Position numbers and translations under genes: made by a program. 23,259 nt of DNA from Nitrospira sp. SG-bin2 (GTDB taxonomy: Bacteria > Nitrospirota > Nitrospiria > Nitrospirales > Nitrospiraceae). The notes under the pieces were generated by a model. It saw only the letters and a list, made by a program, of their open reading frames with translations. It had not been told where the DNA came from and did no database searches. Position 1 is the stretch's first letter. The number at the start of each line of letters is the position of its first letter. The stretch covers positions 1 to 23,259 of the forward strand of contig LVWT01000029.1 in the NCBI GenBank assembly GCA_002083405.1, given 5' to 3'. Shown piece by piece: positions 15,342 through 22,996 of the stretch.

Positions 15342-16163
15342 TCACGCCACTTTCGCTTTCTTCGGCCTAGCCCAGCCTTCACGCCTGACCGGACGCTTCG
15401 GCTTCGTCGCCGGCTCTTCGCCCCGCTCAATCGCGGCAACGCGCTCTCCGACCGACTCCCGCAACGCATTGGCTTCCCGGTCGGTCAAAAACCGAAACTC
15501 TCCCGACTCCAGCCGCCCCAGCGACAACGGTCCCATCTTCACTCTCGTTAAACGAATGACCGGATGGCCGACCGACTCCAACATCCGCCGCACTTGATGT
15601 TTCCGCCCCTCGCGGATCGTGACCTCCAGCCAGGAATTCTGCTCGGCCTTCTTGATTTTCTTCACCTGCGCCGGGCCGGTCATGCCGTCTTCGAGCTTCA
15701 CGCCACCTTCCAATTGCCTGATCTCCTCATCCGTCAACACGCGCTTGACCTTGATCAAATAGGTCTTGGGCACATGGTAGCGGGGATGCAGCAGCGCTTG
15801 CGCCAAGTCTCCGTTGTTCGTCAACAACATCAAGCCTTCACTCTCGAAGTCCAGACGCCCGACCGGAAACACCCGGACCGAGACTCCCCGAATAAAATCT
15901 TTCACGGTCGGCCTGCCGCCCGGATCGTCCAGCGTGGACATGACATGCTTCGGCTTATTCAGCATCAAATAGACAAACGGCTGCGCGTGGCTCAGATGTT
16001 TGCCGTCGACCTTGACATGATCACGCTCGGGGTCGACCTTCGTCCCGAGTTCCGTCACCACCTTGCCGTTGACCGTCACCCGCCCGGCGGCAATCAGCGT
16101 CTCTGCCTTTCGGCGCGACGCGAGGCCGGAACCGGCAATTATTTTTTGAAGTCTGATTTCCAT
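15342..16163 (-). CDS. rluB: RluB-type 23S rRNA pseudouridine synthase
   Basis: Makes pseudouridine in helix 89 of 23S rRNA (U2605 in E. coli). The 273 aa protein has an N-terminal S4 RNA-binding domain (about 3-60, including LASRRKAETLIAAGRVTVNG) and a catalytic domain with GRLDFESEGLMLLT and Asp105. The EGRKHQVRRMLESVGHPVIRL block is also present. The tail after about 240 is Lys/Arg/Pro-rich (KPKRPVRREGWARPKKAKVA), as is usual for RluB. Its stop overlaps a possible aspS start, so the two are probably coupled. Together with the RluE-type gene, this window has two RsuA-family enzymes. Confidence 0.94.
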   Translation of the reverse strand: MEIRLQKIIAGSGLASRRKAETLIAAGRVTVNGKVVTELGTKVDPERDHVKVDGKHLSHAQPFVYLMLNKPKHVMSTLDDPGGRPTVKDFIRGVSVRVFPVGRLDFESEGLMLLTNNGDLAQALLHPRYHVPKTYLIKVKRVLTDEEIRQLEGGVKLEDGMTGPAQVKKIKKAEQNSWLEVTIREGRKHQVRRMLESVGHPVIRLTRVKMGPLSLGRLESGEFRFLTDREANALRESVGERVAAIERGEEPATKPKRPVRREGWARPKKAKVA

Positions 16164-16180
16164 ATTGTGTGAACGGTAAA

Positions 16181-16222
16181 ACGTGAAAAGTGAAACGATG
16201 GCCCGCGTCTCACCTTTTACGT
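16181..16222 (-). repeat. Imperfect inverted repeat of AT-rich octamer-like units between guaA and rluB
   Basis: Arms 16181-16197 (ACGTGAAAAGTGAAACG) and 16206-16222 (CGTCTCACCTTTTACGT) pair over 17 positions with 3 non-Watson-Crick pairs, around an 8-base loop. As minus-strand RNA, two of the three would be G-U pairs. The left arm and its flank repeat a unit like ACGTGAAA with a spacing of 8, and the right flank repeats its complement. It fills most of the 67-base gap. It could be a terminator, a processing hairpin or a dispersed intergenic repeat. Confidence 0.6.
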
Positions 16223-16230
16223 TTCACGTC

Positions 16231-17787
16231 TTACTCCCACTCTATCGTGCTCGGCGGCTTGGAACTGATGTCGTAGACGACCCGGTTCACGCCCTTCACT
16301 TCGTTGATAATCCGATTCGACATGCGCCCAAGGACGTCATTCGGAATCCTGGCCCAGTCGGCCGTCATCCCGTCGACGCTGGTCACCGCACGAATCGCCA
16401 CGACGTTTTCATACGTCCGTTGATCGCCCATCACACCGACGGTGCGAATCGGCAGAAGGACGGCAAAGAATTGCCAAATTTCCCGATACAGTCCCGCCCC
16501 TCTGATCTCCTGGTCCACGATCGTTTCTGCGGCGCGCAAGATCGCCAATCGCTCCGGCGTGACCGACCCCAGCACCCGAATGGCGAGCCCCGGGCCTGGA
16601 AACGGCTGGCGCCAAACAATCTCGTCCGGCAAACCCAATTCCTTGCCCAAGACGCGCACTTCGTCCTTGAACAATTCCCGCAACGGCTCGATGAGTTTCA
16701 GTTTCATCCGCGCCGGCAAGCCACCGACATTATGGTGCGTTTTGATCGTGGCCGAAGGGCCTTTGAAGCTGACGCTTTCGATCACATCCGGATACAGCGT
16801 TCCTTGGACCAGATAGGACGCGCCCTTCAGCTTCTTGGACTCCGATTCGAAATGCTTGATGAATTGCCGGCCGATGATCTTCCGTTTTCGCTCAGGATCC
16901 GTCACGTTCTTCAATCCGGCCAGAAACGCTTTCGTGCCGTCGAGCACGCGAAGATTCAGATGCAGCTGCGACGCAAACGTTTTCTGAACCTGATCGCGTT
17001 CGCCGGACCGCAACACGCCGTTATCGACGAAGATGCAGGTGAGCTGATCGCCGATCGCGCGTTGCGTGAGCGCCGCCGCCACCGAGGAATCGACCCCGCC
17101 GCTCAAGGCGCAGATGACGCGTGCTGAACCGACCTGTTCGCGAATCTGCTTCACCGCCGTCTCGACATACGACTGCATCGTCCATGTCGGCTTGCAGCCG
17201 CAAATTTCATAGACGAAGTTGCGGAGGATGGTCGCGCCTTCCGGAGTATGGGCGACTTCAGGGTGGAACTGCAGACAATAGATGCGTCGCTTCTGGTCGT
17301 CGCGCTTCATCGCCGCAATCGGAGAATTACCCGTATGCGCAATGGATCGGAATCCCGGCGGCATCCGTTCGATGCGATCGCCGTGCGACATCCACACGGT
17401 TGTCGAACCGCCCTGCCCGACCCCTTTGAACAGATCGCCGGAATCGTCGATCGTCAAATCGGCCCGGCCATACTCCCGGTGTTTCGACTTGGCGACGTCG
17501 CCGCCGGACAGATGCGTGACCAGCTGCATGCCATAACAGATGCCGAGGATCGGAATCCCCTGATCGAACAATTCTTTCGCGACAGTCGGCGCTTTTTTCT
17601 CGTAGACGCTGGAGGGCCCCCCGGACAGGACGATGCCTTGCGGACGATAGGCCAGGATCGTGGCCAGCGAAGCCGTGCAGGGGAGGATCTGTGAATAAAC
17701 CTGCGCTTCGCGGATGCGGCGCGCGATTAATTGAGTGTACTGCGACCCGAAGTCGAGGACAAGAATTCTATTGTGCCAAAGTTCCAT
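16231..17787 (-). CDS. guaA: GMP synthase (glutamine-hydrolysing)
   Basis: Converts XMP to GMP with ATP and glutamine. The N-terminal class I glutaminase has the nucleophile Cys84 in GICYGMQL and the His/Glu pair in LQFHPEVAHTPEG. The synthetase part has the pyrophosphatase P-loop ALSGGVDSSVAA, and the C-terminal dimerisation domain ends in the conserved IEWE. At 518 aa it is full length. ATG 17787 is chosen because it places the protein at the family's normal N-terminus (HNRILVLDFGSQYTQLIARR); the longer frame to 17838 is made of the repeat region and is not expected to be translated. No strong ribosome binding site is visible. It lies directly after guaB, so the two GMP steps are adjacent. 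Confidence 0.97.
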   Translation of the reverse strand: MELWHNRILVLDFGSQYTQLIARRIREAQVYSQILPCTASLATILAYRPQGIVLSGGPSSVYEKKAPTVAKELFDQGIPILGICYGMQLVTHLSGGDVAKSKHREYGRADLTIDDSGDLFKGVGQGGSTTVWMSHGDRIERMPPGFRSIAHTGNSPIAAMKRDDQKRRIYCLQFHPEVAHTPEGATILRNFVYEICGCKPTWTMQSYVETAVKQIREQVGSARVICALSGGVDSSVAAALTQRAIGDQLTCIFVDNGVLRSGERDQVQKTFASQLHLNLRVLDGTKAFLAGLKNVTDPERKRKIIGRQFIKHFESESKKLKGASYLVQGTLYPDVIESVSFKGPSATIKTHHNVGGLPARMKLKLIEPLRELFKDEVRVLGKELGLPDEIVWRQPFPGPGLAIRVLGSVTPERLAILRAAETIVDQEIRGAGLYREIWQFFAVLLPIRTVGVMGDQRTYENVVAIRAVTSVDGMTADWARIPNDVLGRMSNRIINEVKGVNRVVYDISSKPPSTIEWE

Positions 17788-17792
17788 CAAAG

Positions 17793-17898
17793 TCCGTGAG
17801 GGGTAAGGGGTGAGGGGTGAGGTGAGTTGGAGGGTCATGGCTTGGAATTAAGCGTTACTCGCCTAACGCCTAACGCCTGACGCCTAACCCCTCACGGA
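17793..17898 (-). repeat. Inverted repeat made of tandem heptamers between guaB and guaA
   Basis: A perfect 12 bp inverted repeat (TCCGTGAGGGGT at 17793-17804, ACCCCTCACGGA at 17887-17898) bounds the gap. Just inside it, the left arm continues as GGGGTGA-like heptamers (17801-17823) and the right arm as CGCCTAA-like heptamers (17860-17887: CGCCTAA, CGCCTAA, CGCCTGA, CGCCTAA). The two heptamer arrays remain partly complementary for roughly 30 bases. The layout parallels that of the guaA-rluB gap. A terminator, attenuator or mobile intergenic repeat are all possible. Confidence 0.7.
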
Positions 17899-17901
17899 AC
17901 A

Positions 17902-19368
17902 TCACTCCCAATCCATCCGGTAATTCGGCGCTTCCTTGGTGATAATCACGTCATGCACGTGGCTCTCGCGGAGGCCGGCGACTGTTTGACGAATGAACGT
18001 TGCGTTCTGTTGCAAATCCGCAATCGTCTTGCACCCGCAGTACCCCATCCCCGATTTGACGCCGCCGACCAATTGGTACACGACGGCAGCCAGCGGTCCT
18101 TTATAGGGCACCCGTCCTTCGATTCCTTCAGGGACCAGCTTCTGCGCCGGACGCCCGCCCTGTCCATATCGATCCCCGCCCCCTCGTTCCATCGCGCCGA
18201 TCGAGCCCATGCCGCGATAGACCTTATAGGTTCTGGCTTGATACAGCACAGTTTCTCCGGGCGATTCCTCTGTGCCCGCCAAAAGCCCCCCGAGCATGAC
18301 GGACGAAGCCCCTGCCGCGAGCGCTTTGGTGATATCACCGGAGAACTTGATGCCGCCGTCGGCGATGATCGGCACTCCGCTGCCGCTCAACGCTTTGGCG
18401 CAATCGGCAATGGCCGTCAGCTGCGGCATGCCGGCGCCGGAGACGATCCGTGTCGTGCAAATCGATCCGGGCCCGACCCCTACCTTCACCGCATCGGCGC
18501 CCATCTTCAGAAGATCCTTGGCTGCTTCAGCCGTTCCGATATTCCCCGCGATCAGCTCCAGATCCGGATACAATTTCTTGATCATCTTCACGGTATCCAA
18601 CACGGCCTGCGAATGGCCGTGGGCGGTGTCGACGACGACCAGGTCTACCCCGGCCTTCTTGAGCAGATGCACACGCTCCTCGGTCTCTGGCCCGACTCCC
18701 ACTGCCGCTCCCACCCGCAAACGGCCGTGCGCATCCTTGCAGGCATTGGGATACTTGATGCGCTTTTCGATATCCTTGATCGTAATCAGGCCTTTGAGTT
18801 CGAACTGTTTGTTCACGACCGGCAGCTTTTCTATCCGGTGCTCGTGAAGAATGTCCCGCGCCTTCTCAAGGCTGGTGCCTTCAGGCGCCGTGATCAATTT
18901 ATCCCGCTTCATCACCTGAGAGACTTTGAGATCCATCCGGCCTTCGAATCGCAGGTCGCGGTTGGTGAGAATCCCAACGAGCTTGCGTCCCTTGGTCACA
19001 GGAATGCCGGAGATCCGGTACTTGGCCATCAAATTGTGCGCGTCGCGGATGGTTTGGTCCGGTGAAATTGTGACCGGATCGAGGATCATCCCGCTCTCGG
19101 ACTTCTTGACCTTATCGACCTCTGTCGCCTGATCGGCCGGGGCCAACACCCGATGGACGATGCCGATCCCGCCTTCGCGCGCCATCGCGATGGCCAGCCG
19201 CGCCTCAGTCACGGTATCCATCGCCGCGCTGACCATCGGAATATTGATGCGGATATTGCGCGAGACGAATGTGCCGGGATCGACGTCGCTCGGCAGCACC
19301 CGCGAGATGGCGGGCACCAGCACGACATCGTCGTAGGTCAACCCCTGTCGCGGTTCTTTATCCAACAT
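17902..19368 (-). CDS. guaB: IMP dehydrogenase
   Basis: Oxidises IMP to XMP with NAD, the committed step to guanine nucleotides. The 488 aa protein is a TIM barrel interrupted by two CBS domains (about 93-150 and 152-210). The catalytic loop GPGSICTTRIVSGAG holds the nucleophile Cys304. Barrel motifs include PMVSAAMDTVTEARLAIAMA and GVPIIADGGIKFSGDI. In the flap, the usual RYFQ reads RYGQ (GGGDRYGQGG), a departure from the common bacterial sequence. The start is supported by AGGAG 5 bases upstream of ATG 19368. It follows the NHL-repeat gene by 59 bases on the same strand and precedes guaA, which acts next in the pathway. Confidence 0.97.
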   Translation of the reverse strand: MLDKEPRQGLTYDDVVLVPAISRVLPSDVDPGTFVSRNIRINIPMVSAAMDTVTEARLAIAMAREGGIGIVHRVLAPADQATEVDKVKKSESGMILDPVTISPDQTIRDAHNLMAKYRISGIPVTKGRKLVGILTNRDLRFEGRMDLKVSQVMKRDKLITAPEGTSLEKARDILHEHRIEKLPVVNKQFELKGLITIKDIEKRIKYPNACKDAHGRLRVGAAVGVGPETEERVHLLKKAGVDLVVVDTAHGHSQAVLDTVKMIKKLYPDLELIAGNIGTAEAAKDLLKMGADAVKVGVGPGSICTTRIVSGAGMPQLTAIADCAKALSGSGVPIIADGGIKFSGDITKALAAGASSVMLGGLLAGTEESPGETVLYQARTYKVYRGMGSIGAMERGGGDRYGQGGRPAQKLVPEGIEGRVPYKGPLAAVVYQLVGGVKSGMGYCGCKTIADLQQNATFIRQTVAGLRESHVHDVIITKEAPNYRMDWE

Positions 19369-19427
19369 GATAGCTCCTCCGAAATGTCCGAACGTCCGGA
19401 TGCCGGCGATCGACGCGATTGAAGGCC

Positions 19428-22391
19428 TTACGACTTGAGACTTTCAGCTCCCCTGCTCAGATCTTCCTCGGCCTCATCCTGCAGCCGCTCGCTGCCCTCT
19501 TCGGCCGACATAAACTGCTGCACACGGGTATTCCCGCTGTCGACGACGAACACGCTGCCTTTCGCATCCACGGCAATGCCGTAGGGAAAGTTGAACTGGC
19601 CGTCGCCGTTGCCGAAGCCACCCCATTGCGTGATGAAGTTCCCTTCGCGATCGAACTTCTCAACCCGATGGTTCCCGGTATCGGTGACAAACACATCCCC
19701 AGCCCCATCCACTGCAATACCCCACGGCGATCGCAACTGGCCGGCTTCCCGTGCGAGCGGACTGCTGGCATGGCCGGCTTCCGGACTGCCGCCCCATTTG
19801 GCCAGCAACTGTGGCAGCACATTGGTGCTGGTGTCGAACTTCTGGATACGGTGATTCCCCATGTCGACAATGTAGACGGCTCCATCACTTTGATCGACAG
19901 CAACGCCGCGCGGAAAATAGAACTGGCCGTCGCCCGTGCCGAAGCTGCCCCACGCCATGATGAACTCGCCCATCATATCGAACTTCTGCACACGAAAATT
20001 CGCGCTATCGACGACATAGACGAATCCGCGCACCCGATCCACCGCAATGCCCCAGGGCGCGTTGAATTGACCTTCGCCGTTGCCGCGCGAACCGAATTTC
20101 ATCAGGTATCCGCCCAACTTTCCATCGAACTTCTGAACCCGGTGGTTATTCGTATCCACGACCCACACATCGCCCTTGCCGTCGCAGGCCACGCCGGTCG
20201 GGTTATGGAAGTTGGCGTTCGCCGATCCGAAGTTGCCCCACAGAATAATGAAGTTGCCCGCGTTGTCGAATTTCTGGATGCGATTGTTGCCGTTGTCGGC
20301 CACGAACAGCGATCCCTGCTGATCGATGCAGAGGCCATACATCGGCGCCATGAATTCGCCGCCGTGCAGCAACGACGCGCCTCGGCCCGGCTTGCCCCAC
20401 TTCGACACACAGAGATAGCCCGACGTGTTGACTAAAATCGTTGCGCCGGCCGGCGTGGACACGTTGTTGCCGACATCTTTGAACCAGACATAAATCGTCT
20501 TTTGCCCGTCGGCCGGAGACAGGATGAACGGAATCGTCGCGCCGAACTTCAACGCCGGCGTCACGTCGACCCATCCGGGCGTACCCGCCATCGGCGTCAA
20601 CGGACTTTCCGACACGAAATAGGCGCCCACGCCGGTATCGACGTCTGTGGCGGAAATCGTGACCATCACCTCCGGCGAATTCGTCATGAATGCGCCGTGG
20701 TTGATCACCGCATAGGGATTTTGCGGAGCGGTAATATCGATCAACACCGGCATCGCGGTGACTTCTTCGGACAGCCCGCTTTCGACCTCATCCTCGAACA
20801 ATGCCGTGACGGCGTAAAAGTACGGGGTATCGTTGGTCAGGCCCGTATGGATGTAGGGGTTGCTCACGCCTTCTATCTTGGTGGCACCCTGAGTGGTCAC
20901 GTGCGGAGCCGTGCTGAAATACACGTTGTAGGCGATCGCACCCGGCACTTCCAGCCAACTCAAGAAGATTTCCGTATCGCCCGCCTTCACGGCCACCGCG
21001 CGCGGCGGTTGAACTGCCCCCGGCTCAACGGCCTGAGTCGTTTCTTGCTTGCCGCGAGCCATTTCCTCTTCCGTCGGCGTATACTTGAGCACCCGGTTAT
21101 TCCCGCTATCGACGACGAACACGCAGCCTTCCTTATCCACGGCAATGCCGTAGGGATAATTCAACTGCCCTTCCGTCTTACCGCGATTGCCGAATGAGCA
21201 GAGAAAGGTGCCATTGCCGTCGAATTTCTGAATCCGGTGGTTGCCGCTGTCCACCACATACACATTGCCCAGCGCGTCACAGGCAATGCCCCAAGGCGAT
21301 TTGAACTGTCCCGGTCCCTTGCCTTCGCGCCCCCATTTCGTCAAGAAGCTTCCGCGCTGGTCGAATTTCTGCACGCGGTTATTGCTCTCATCGGCCACAT
21401 AGATGTTGCCGACGAAATCGACCGTCACGCCGCGCGGGAAAAAGAACGCGCCGTCGAAGCTTCCGTCCCGTCCCCACTTCAAGAGCGGCTGTCCGTCTGA
21501 TTGAAACTTCTGAATGCGGGCATTGCTGGTATCGGACACATACACGTTACCGTCCTGATCGGTCGCGAGTCCCCACGGCACATCGAACTTGCCCATCTCG
21601 GCCCCGCGCCAGGCGAACCCGAACTTCCCCCAGGCTTTCTGGGCATTCCCTTCCAGGTCGAACTTCTGCACACGATTATTGCCGCTGTCGGCCACATACA
21701 TGACACTGTCCGGCCCCACTGCCAGTCCGCGCGGATAGTAGAACTGCCCCTCCTGCGAACTGGGCTCACTGCCCCAGCGTGCCAGAAACTTGCCGGCCTT
21801 ATCGAATTTTTGGATTGAGTGGTTATCGGTATCGGCTACGTAGATGTTGCCGTCTGTGTCGAGTGCAATGCCGGTCGGAGAACTGAACTCGCCGTCACCC
21901 ACCCCTTCCTGGCCGATGCTCATGGTCAACAGATAGGGGGAAGGAATCGCCATGACTTCCTGCGACTCAAGACTCTCGCCCTTGGGTGTGACCACGGTGA
22001 CAACGTAGTGATAACAGGTGCCGTTGGCCAGATCGTCATGAACGAACGGACTGGTCGAGCCTTCCAGGCAAGTGGCTTTGTCTTTTTTTACGCCGATGAC
22101 GCTCTTGAAATCGTCCGCGCCGGCAATCGGACGGGTCAATTCGGAGAACTTGATCTGCACGCCCTTGGTCGTCTGGAAGTACAGGTTGTAATACATGGCT
22201 TCCGGAACCGGATCCCATGTAATGGTGATTCGTCCATTGCCGGATTTCGCCTGCACATTCTGCGGCGACGGAGGAAGTTCCTCTTCCTCGGCAATCGAAT
22301 CTCCGGCGCCCCATTCTCCCTGGATGCCCTCGGCATACAGATGGAGCCGATCGAACTGAAACTGTTCGTCAAAAAGCCAGGCTTTCATCAC
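19428..22391 (-). CDS. Large NHL-repeat protein with two six-repeat propellers and fibronectin-type modules
   Basis: A 987 aa modular protein of unknown function. In order: a short N-terminal segment without a signal peptide; an Fn3-like domain (about 40-150, ITITWDPVPEAMYYNLYF); six NHL repeats (about 157-450, each like GIALDTDGNIYVADTDN); a second Fn3-like domain (about 465-555, FLSWLEVPGAIAYNVYF); an Ig-like/bacterial domain (about 555-650, NPYAVINHGAFMTNSPEV); and six more NHL repeats (about 660-965). Each set of six can form one beta-propeller, normally a binding surface for protein, RNA or other ligands. No catalytic motif is visible. GTG 22391 has GAGG 8 bases upstream; ATG 22388 is the next codon. 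Lack of a signal peptide suggests a cytosolic protein or non-classical export. It may share a transcript with guaB. Confidence 0.93.
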   Translation of the reverse strand: MMKAWLFDEQFQFDRLHLYAEGIQGEWGAGDSIAEEEELPPSPQNVQAKSGNGRITITWDPVPEAMYYNLYFQTTKGVQIKFSELTRPIAGADDFKSVIGVKKDKATCLEGSTSPFVHDDLANGTCYHYVVTVVTPKGESLESQEVMAIPSPYLLTMSIGQEGVGDGEFSSPTGIALDTDGNIYVADTDNHSIQKFDKAGKFLARWGSEPSSQEGQFYYPRGLAVGPDSVMYVADSGNNRVQKFDLEGNAQKAWGKFGFAWRGAEMGKFDVPWGLATDQDGNVYVSDTSNARIQKFQSDGQPLLKWGRDGSFDGAFFFPRGVTVDFVGNIYVADESNNRVQKFDQRGSFLTKWGREGKGPGQFKSPWGIACDALGNVYVVDSGNHRIQKFDGNGTFLCSFGNRGKTEGQLNYPYGIAVDKEGCVFVVDSGNNRVLKYTPTEEEMARGKQETTQAVEPGAVQPPRAVAVKAGDTEIFLSWLEVPGAIAYNVYFSTAPHVTTQGATKIEGVSNPYIHTGLTNDTPYFYAVTALFEDEVESGLSEEVTAMPVLIDITAPQNPYAVINHGAFMTNSPEVMVTISATDVDTGVGAYFVSESPLTPMAGTPGWVDVTPALKFGATIPFILSPADGQKTIYVWFKDVGNNVSTPAGATILVNTSGYLCVSKWGKPGRGASLLHGGEFMAPMYGLCIDQQGSLFVADNGNNRIQKFDNAGNFIILWGNFGSANANFHNPTGVACDGKGDVWVVDTNNHRVQKFDGKLGGYLMKFGSRGNGEGQFNAPWGIAVDRVRGFVYVVDSANFRVQKFDMMGEFIMAWGSFGTGDGQFYFPRGVAVDQSDGAVYIVDMGNHRIQKFDTSTNVLPQLLAKWGGSPEAGHASSPLAREAGQLRSPWGIAVDGAGDVFVTDTGNHRVEKFDREGNFITQWGGFGNGDGQFNFPYGIAVDAKGSVFVVDSGNTRVQQFMSAEEGSERLQDEAEEDLSRGAESLKS

Positions 22392-22452
22392 GTGTGGTGC
22401 CTCATGTTGCTAGGACCGACCGGATTCAAGAAATAATGGAAGTATCAATAAC

Positions 22453-22668
22453 TTAGAATTGGATTGAGGAGTCTAACAAAGCGGCGGAAAGAGAGTCAAG
22501 AAACGGAATCGCCCGAGGACTCATCGAAAAACTGCCTTGATCGTTTGCGCCTTCCCATCTCAGACACGCGGACGGGACACCTTCACTGGCAGCAGTGCGC
22601 CGGGCATCCGCAAGGTCGCTGTCGGCCTTCCGAAACCACCCTTGAGCCAGGGCCGACTTATCTTTCAT
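22453..22668 (-). pseudogene. Truncated HEPN-domain gene (toxin remnant)
   Basis: The frame starts with ATG 22668, overlapping the end of the MNT gene, and reads KDKSALAQGWFRKADSDLADAR, typical of the first helix of bacterial HEPN proteins. After about 30 residues it no longer resembles HEPN. A stretch in another frame (KAQTIKAVF, near 22527-22553) looks like the later E-K-x-x-K-A helix but soon stops. A normal HEPN partner is about 120-140 aa, whereas this frame gives 71 and lacks the Rx4-6H RNase motif. I read it as a decayed toxin gene. A short expressed fragment is possible but not supported. Confidence 0.65.
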
Positions 22669-22996
22669 AGAGCAACTTGCCTTCGGCCAGCACGGTGGAA
22701 ATGAAGGCATTGGGGACAGCCTTCCATTCTTCGACCTCCTGTGGGGTCCACACAATAATATCCTTGGCCGGAAACACCCCGCAGAGCACCCGTCGATACC
22801 GTCCCGAACGCCGATAGCGAGGCAGATCGGACTCTTCGATGATCAGCAGATCCAAATCGCTGTCCGGACGGGCGGTGCCTTTGGCATGGGAGCCGAACAG
22901 CACGATCTTGAAGGGAGAGCCAATGGTGAGAATGCGACGGACCACTTCGACGAGAAGGTGGTCTGTGACCGGTGGAAATGTAAGAACATCCGCCAT
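22658..22996 (-). CDS. MNT-type nucleotidyltransferase domain protein (antitoxin)
   Basis: A 112 aa minimal nucleotidyltransferase. The active-site motif GSHAKGTARPDSDLDLLI (35-52) has the G-S pair and both metal-binding aspartates (47 and 49). The family partners with HEPN RNases; in characterised pairs the MNT enzyme adds AMP to the HEPN toxin and silences it. ATG 22996 is preferred over the longer frame because GGAGG lies 9 bases upstream. Its 3' end overlaps the HEPN start by 11 bases, the usual operon layout, but that HEPN gene is broken, so this antitoxin appears to be an orphan. A TATTAT box at 23029-23034 (complement) could be its -10 element. Confidence 0.88.
   Translation of the reverse strand: MADVLTFPPVTDHLLVEVVRRILTIGSPFKIVLFGSHAKGTARPDSDLDLLIIEESDLPRYRRSGRYRRVLCGVFPAKDIIVWTPQEVEEWKAVPNAFISTVLAEGKLLYER

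Noticed and set aside
16183..17127. Plus-strand open frame of 314 codons opposite guaA
   Set aside because: It lies antisense to a full-length, well-conserved guaA and is rich in His/Arg/Asp with no recognisable motif; a GC-driven shadow.
17788..17838. Longer GuaA start adding 17 residues
   Set aside because: The extension is translated repeat sequence, while the inner ATG matches the normal family N-terminus.
16181..17898. CRISPR-like interpretation of the short repeats around guaA
   Set aside because: Units are 7-8 bases, degenerate and without unique spacers; there are no cas genes in the window.
17953..19065. Plus-strand open frame of 370 codons opposite guaB
   Set aside because: Antisense to a complete IMP dehydrogenase with all motifs; no family resemblance on the plus strand.
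19419..20435. Long plus-strand open frame (338 codons) opposite the NHL-repeat gene
   Set aside because: It is the antisense shadow of the repeats: its His/Ile/Asp-rich repetitive composition follows from the regular NHL codons, and it has no domain or ribosome binding site.
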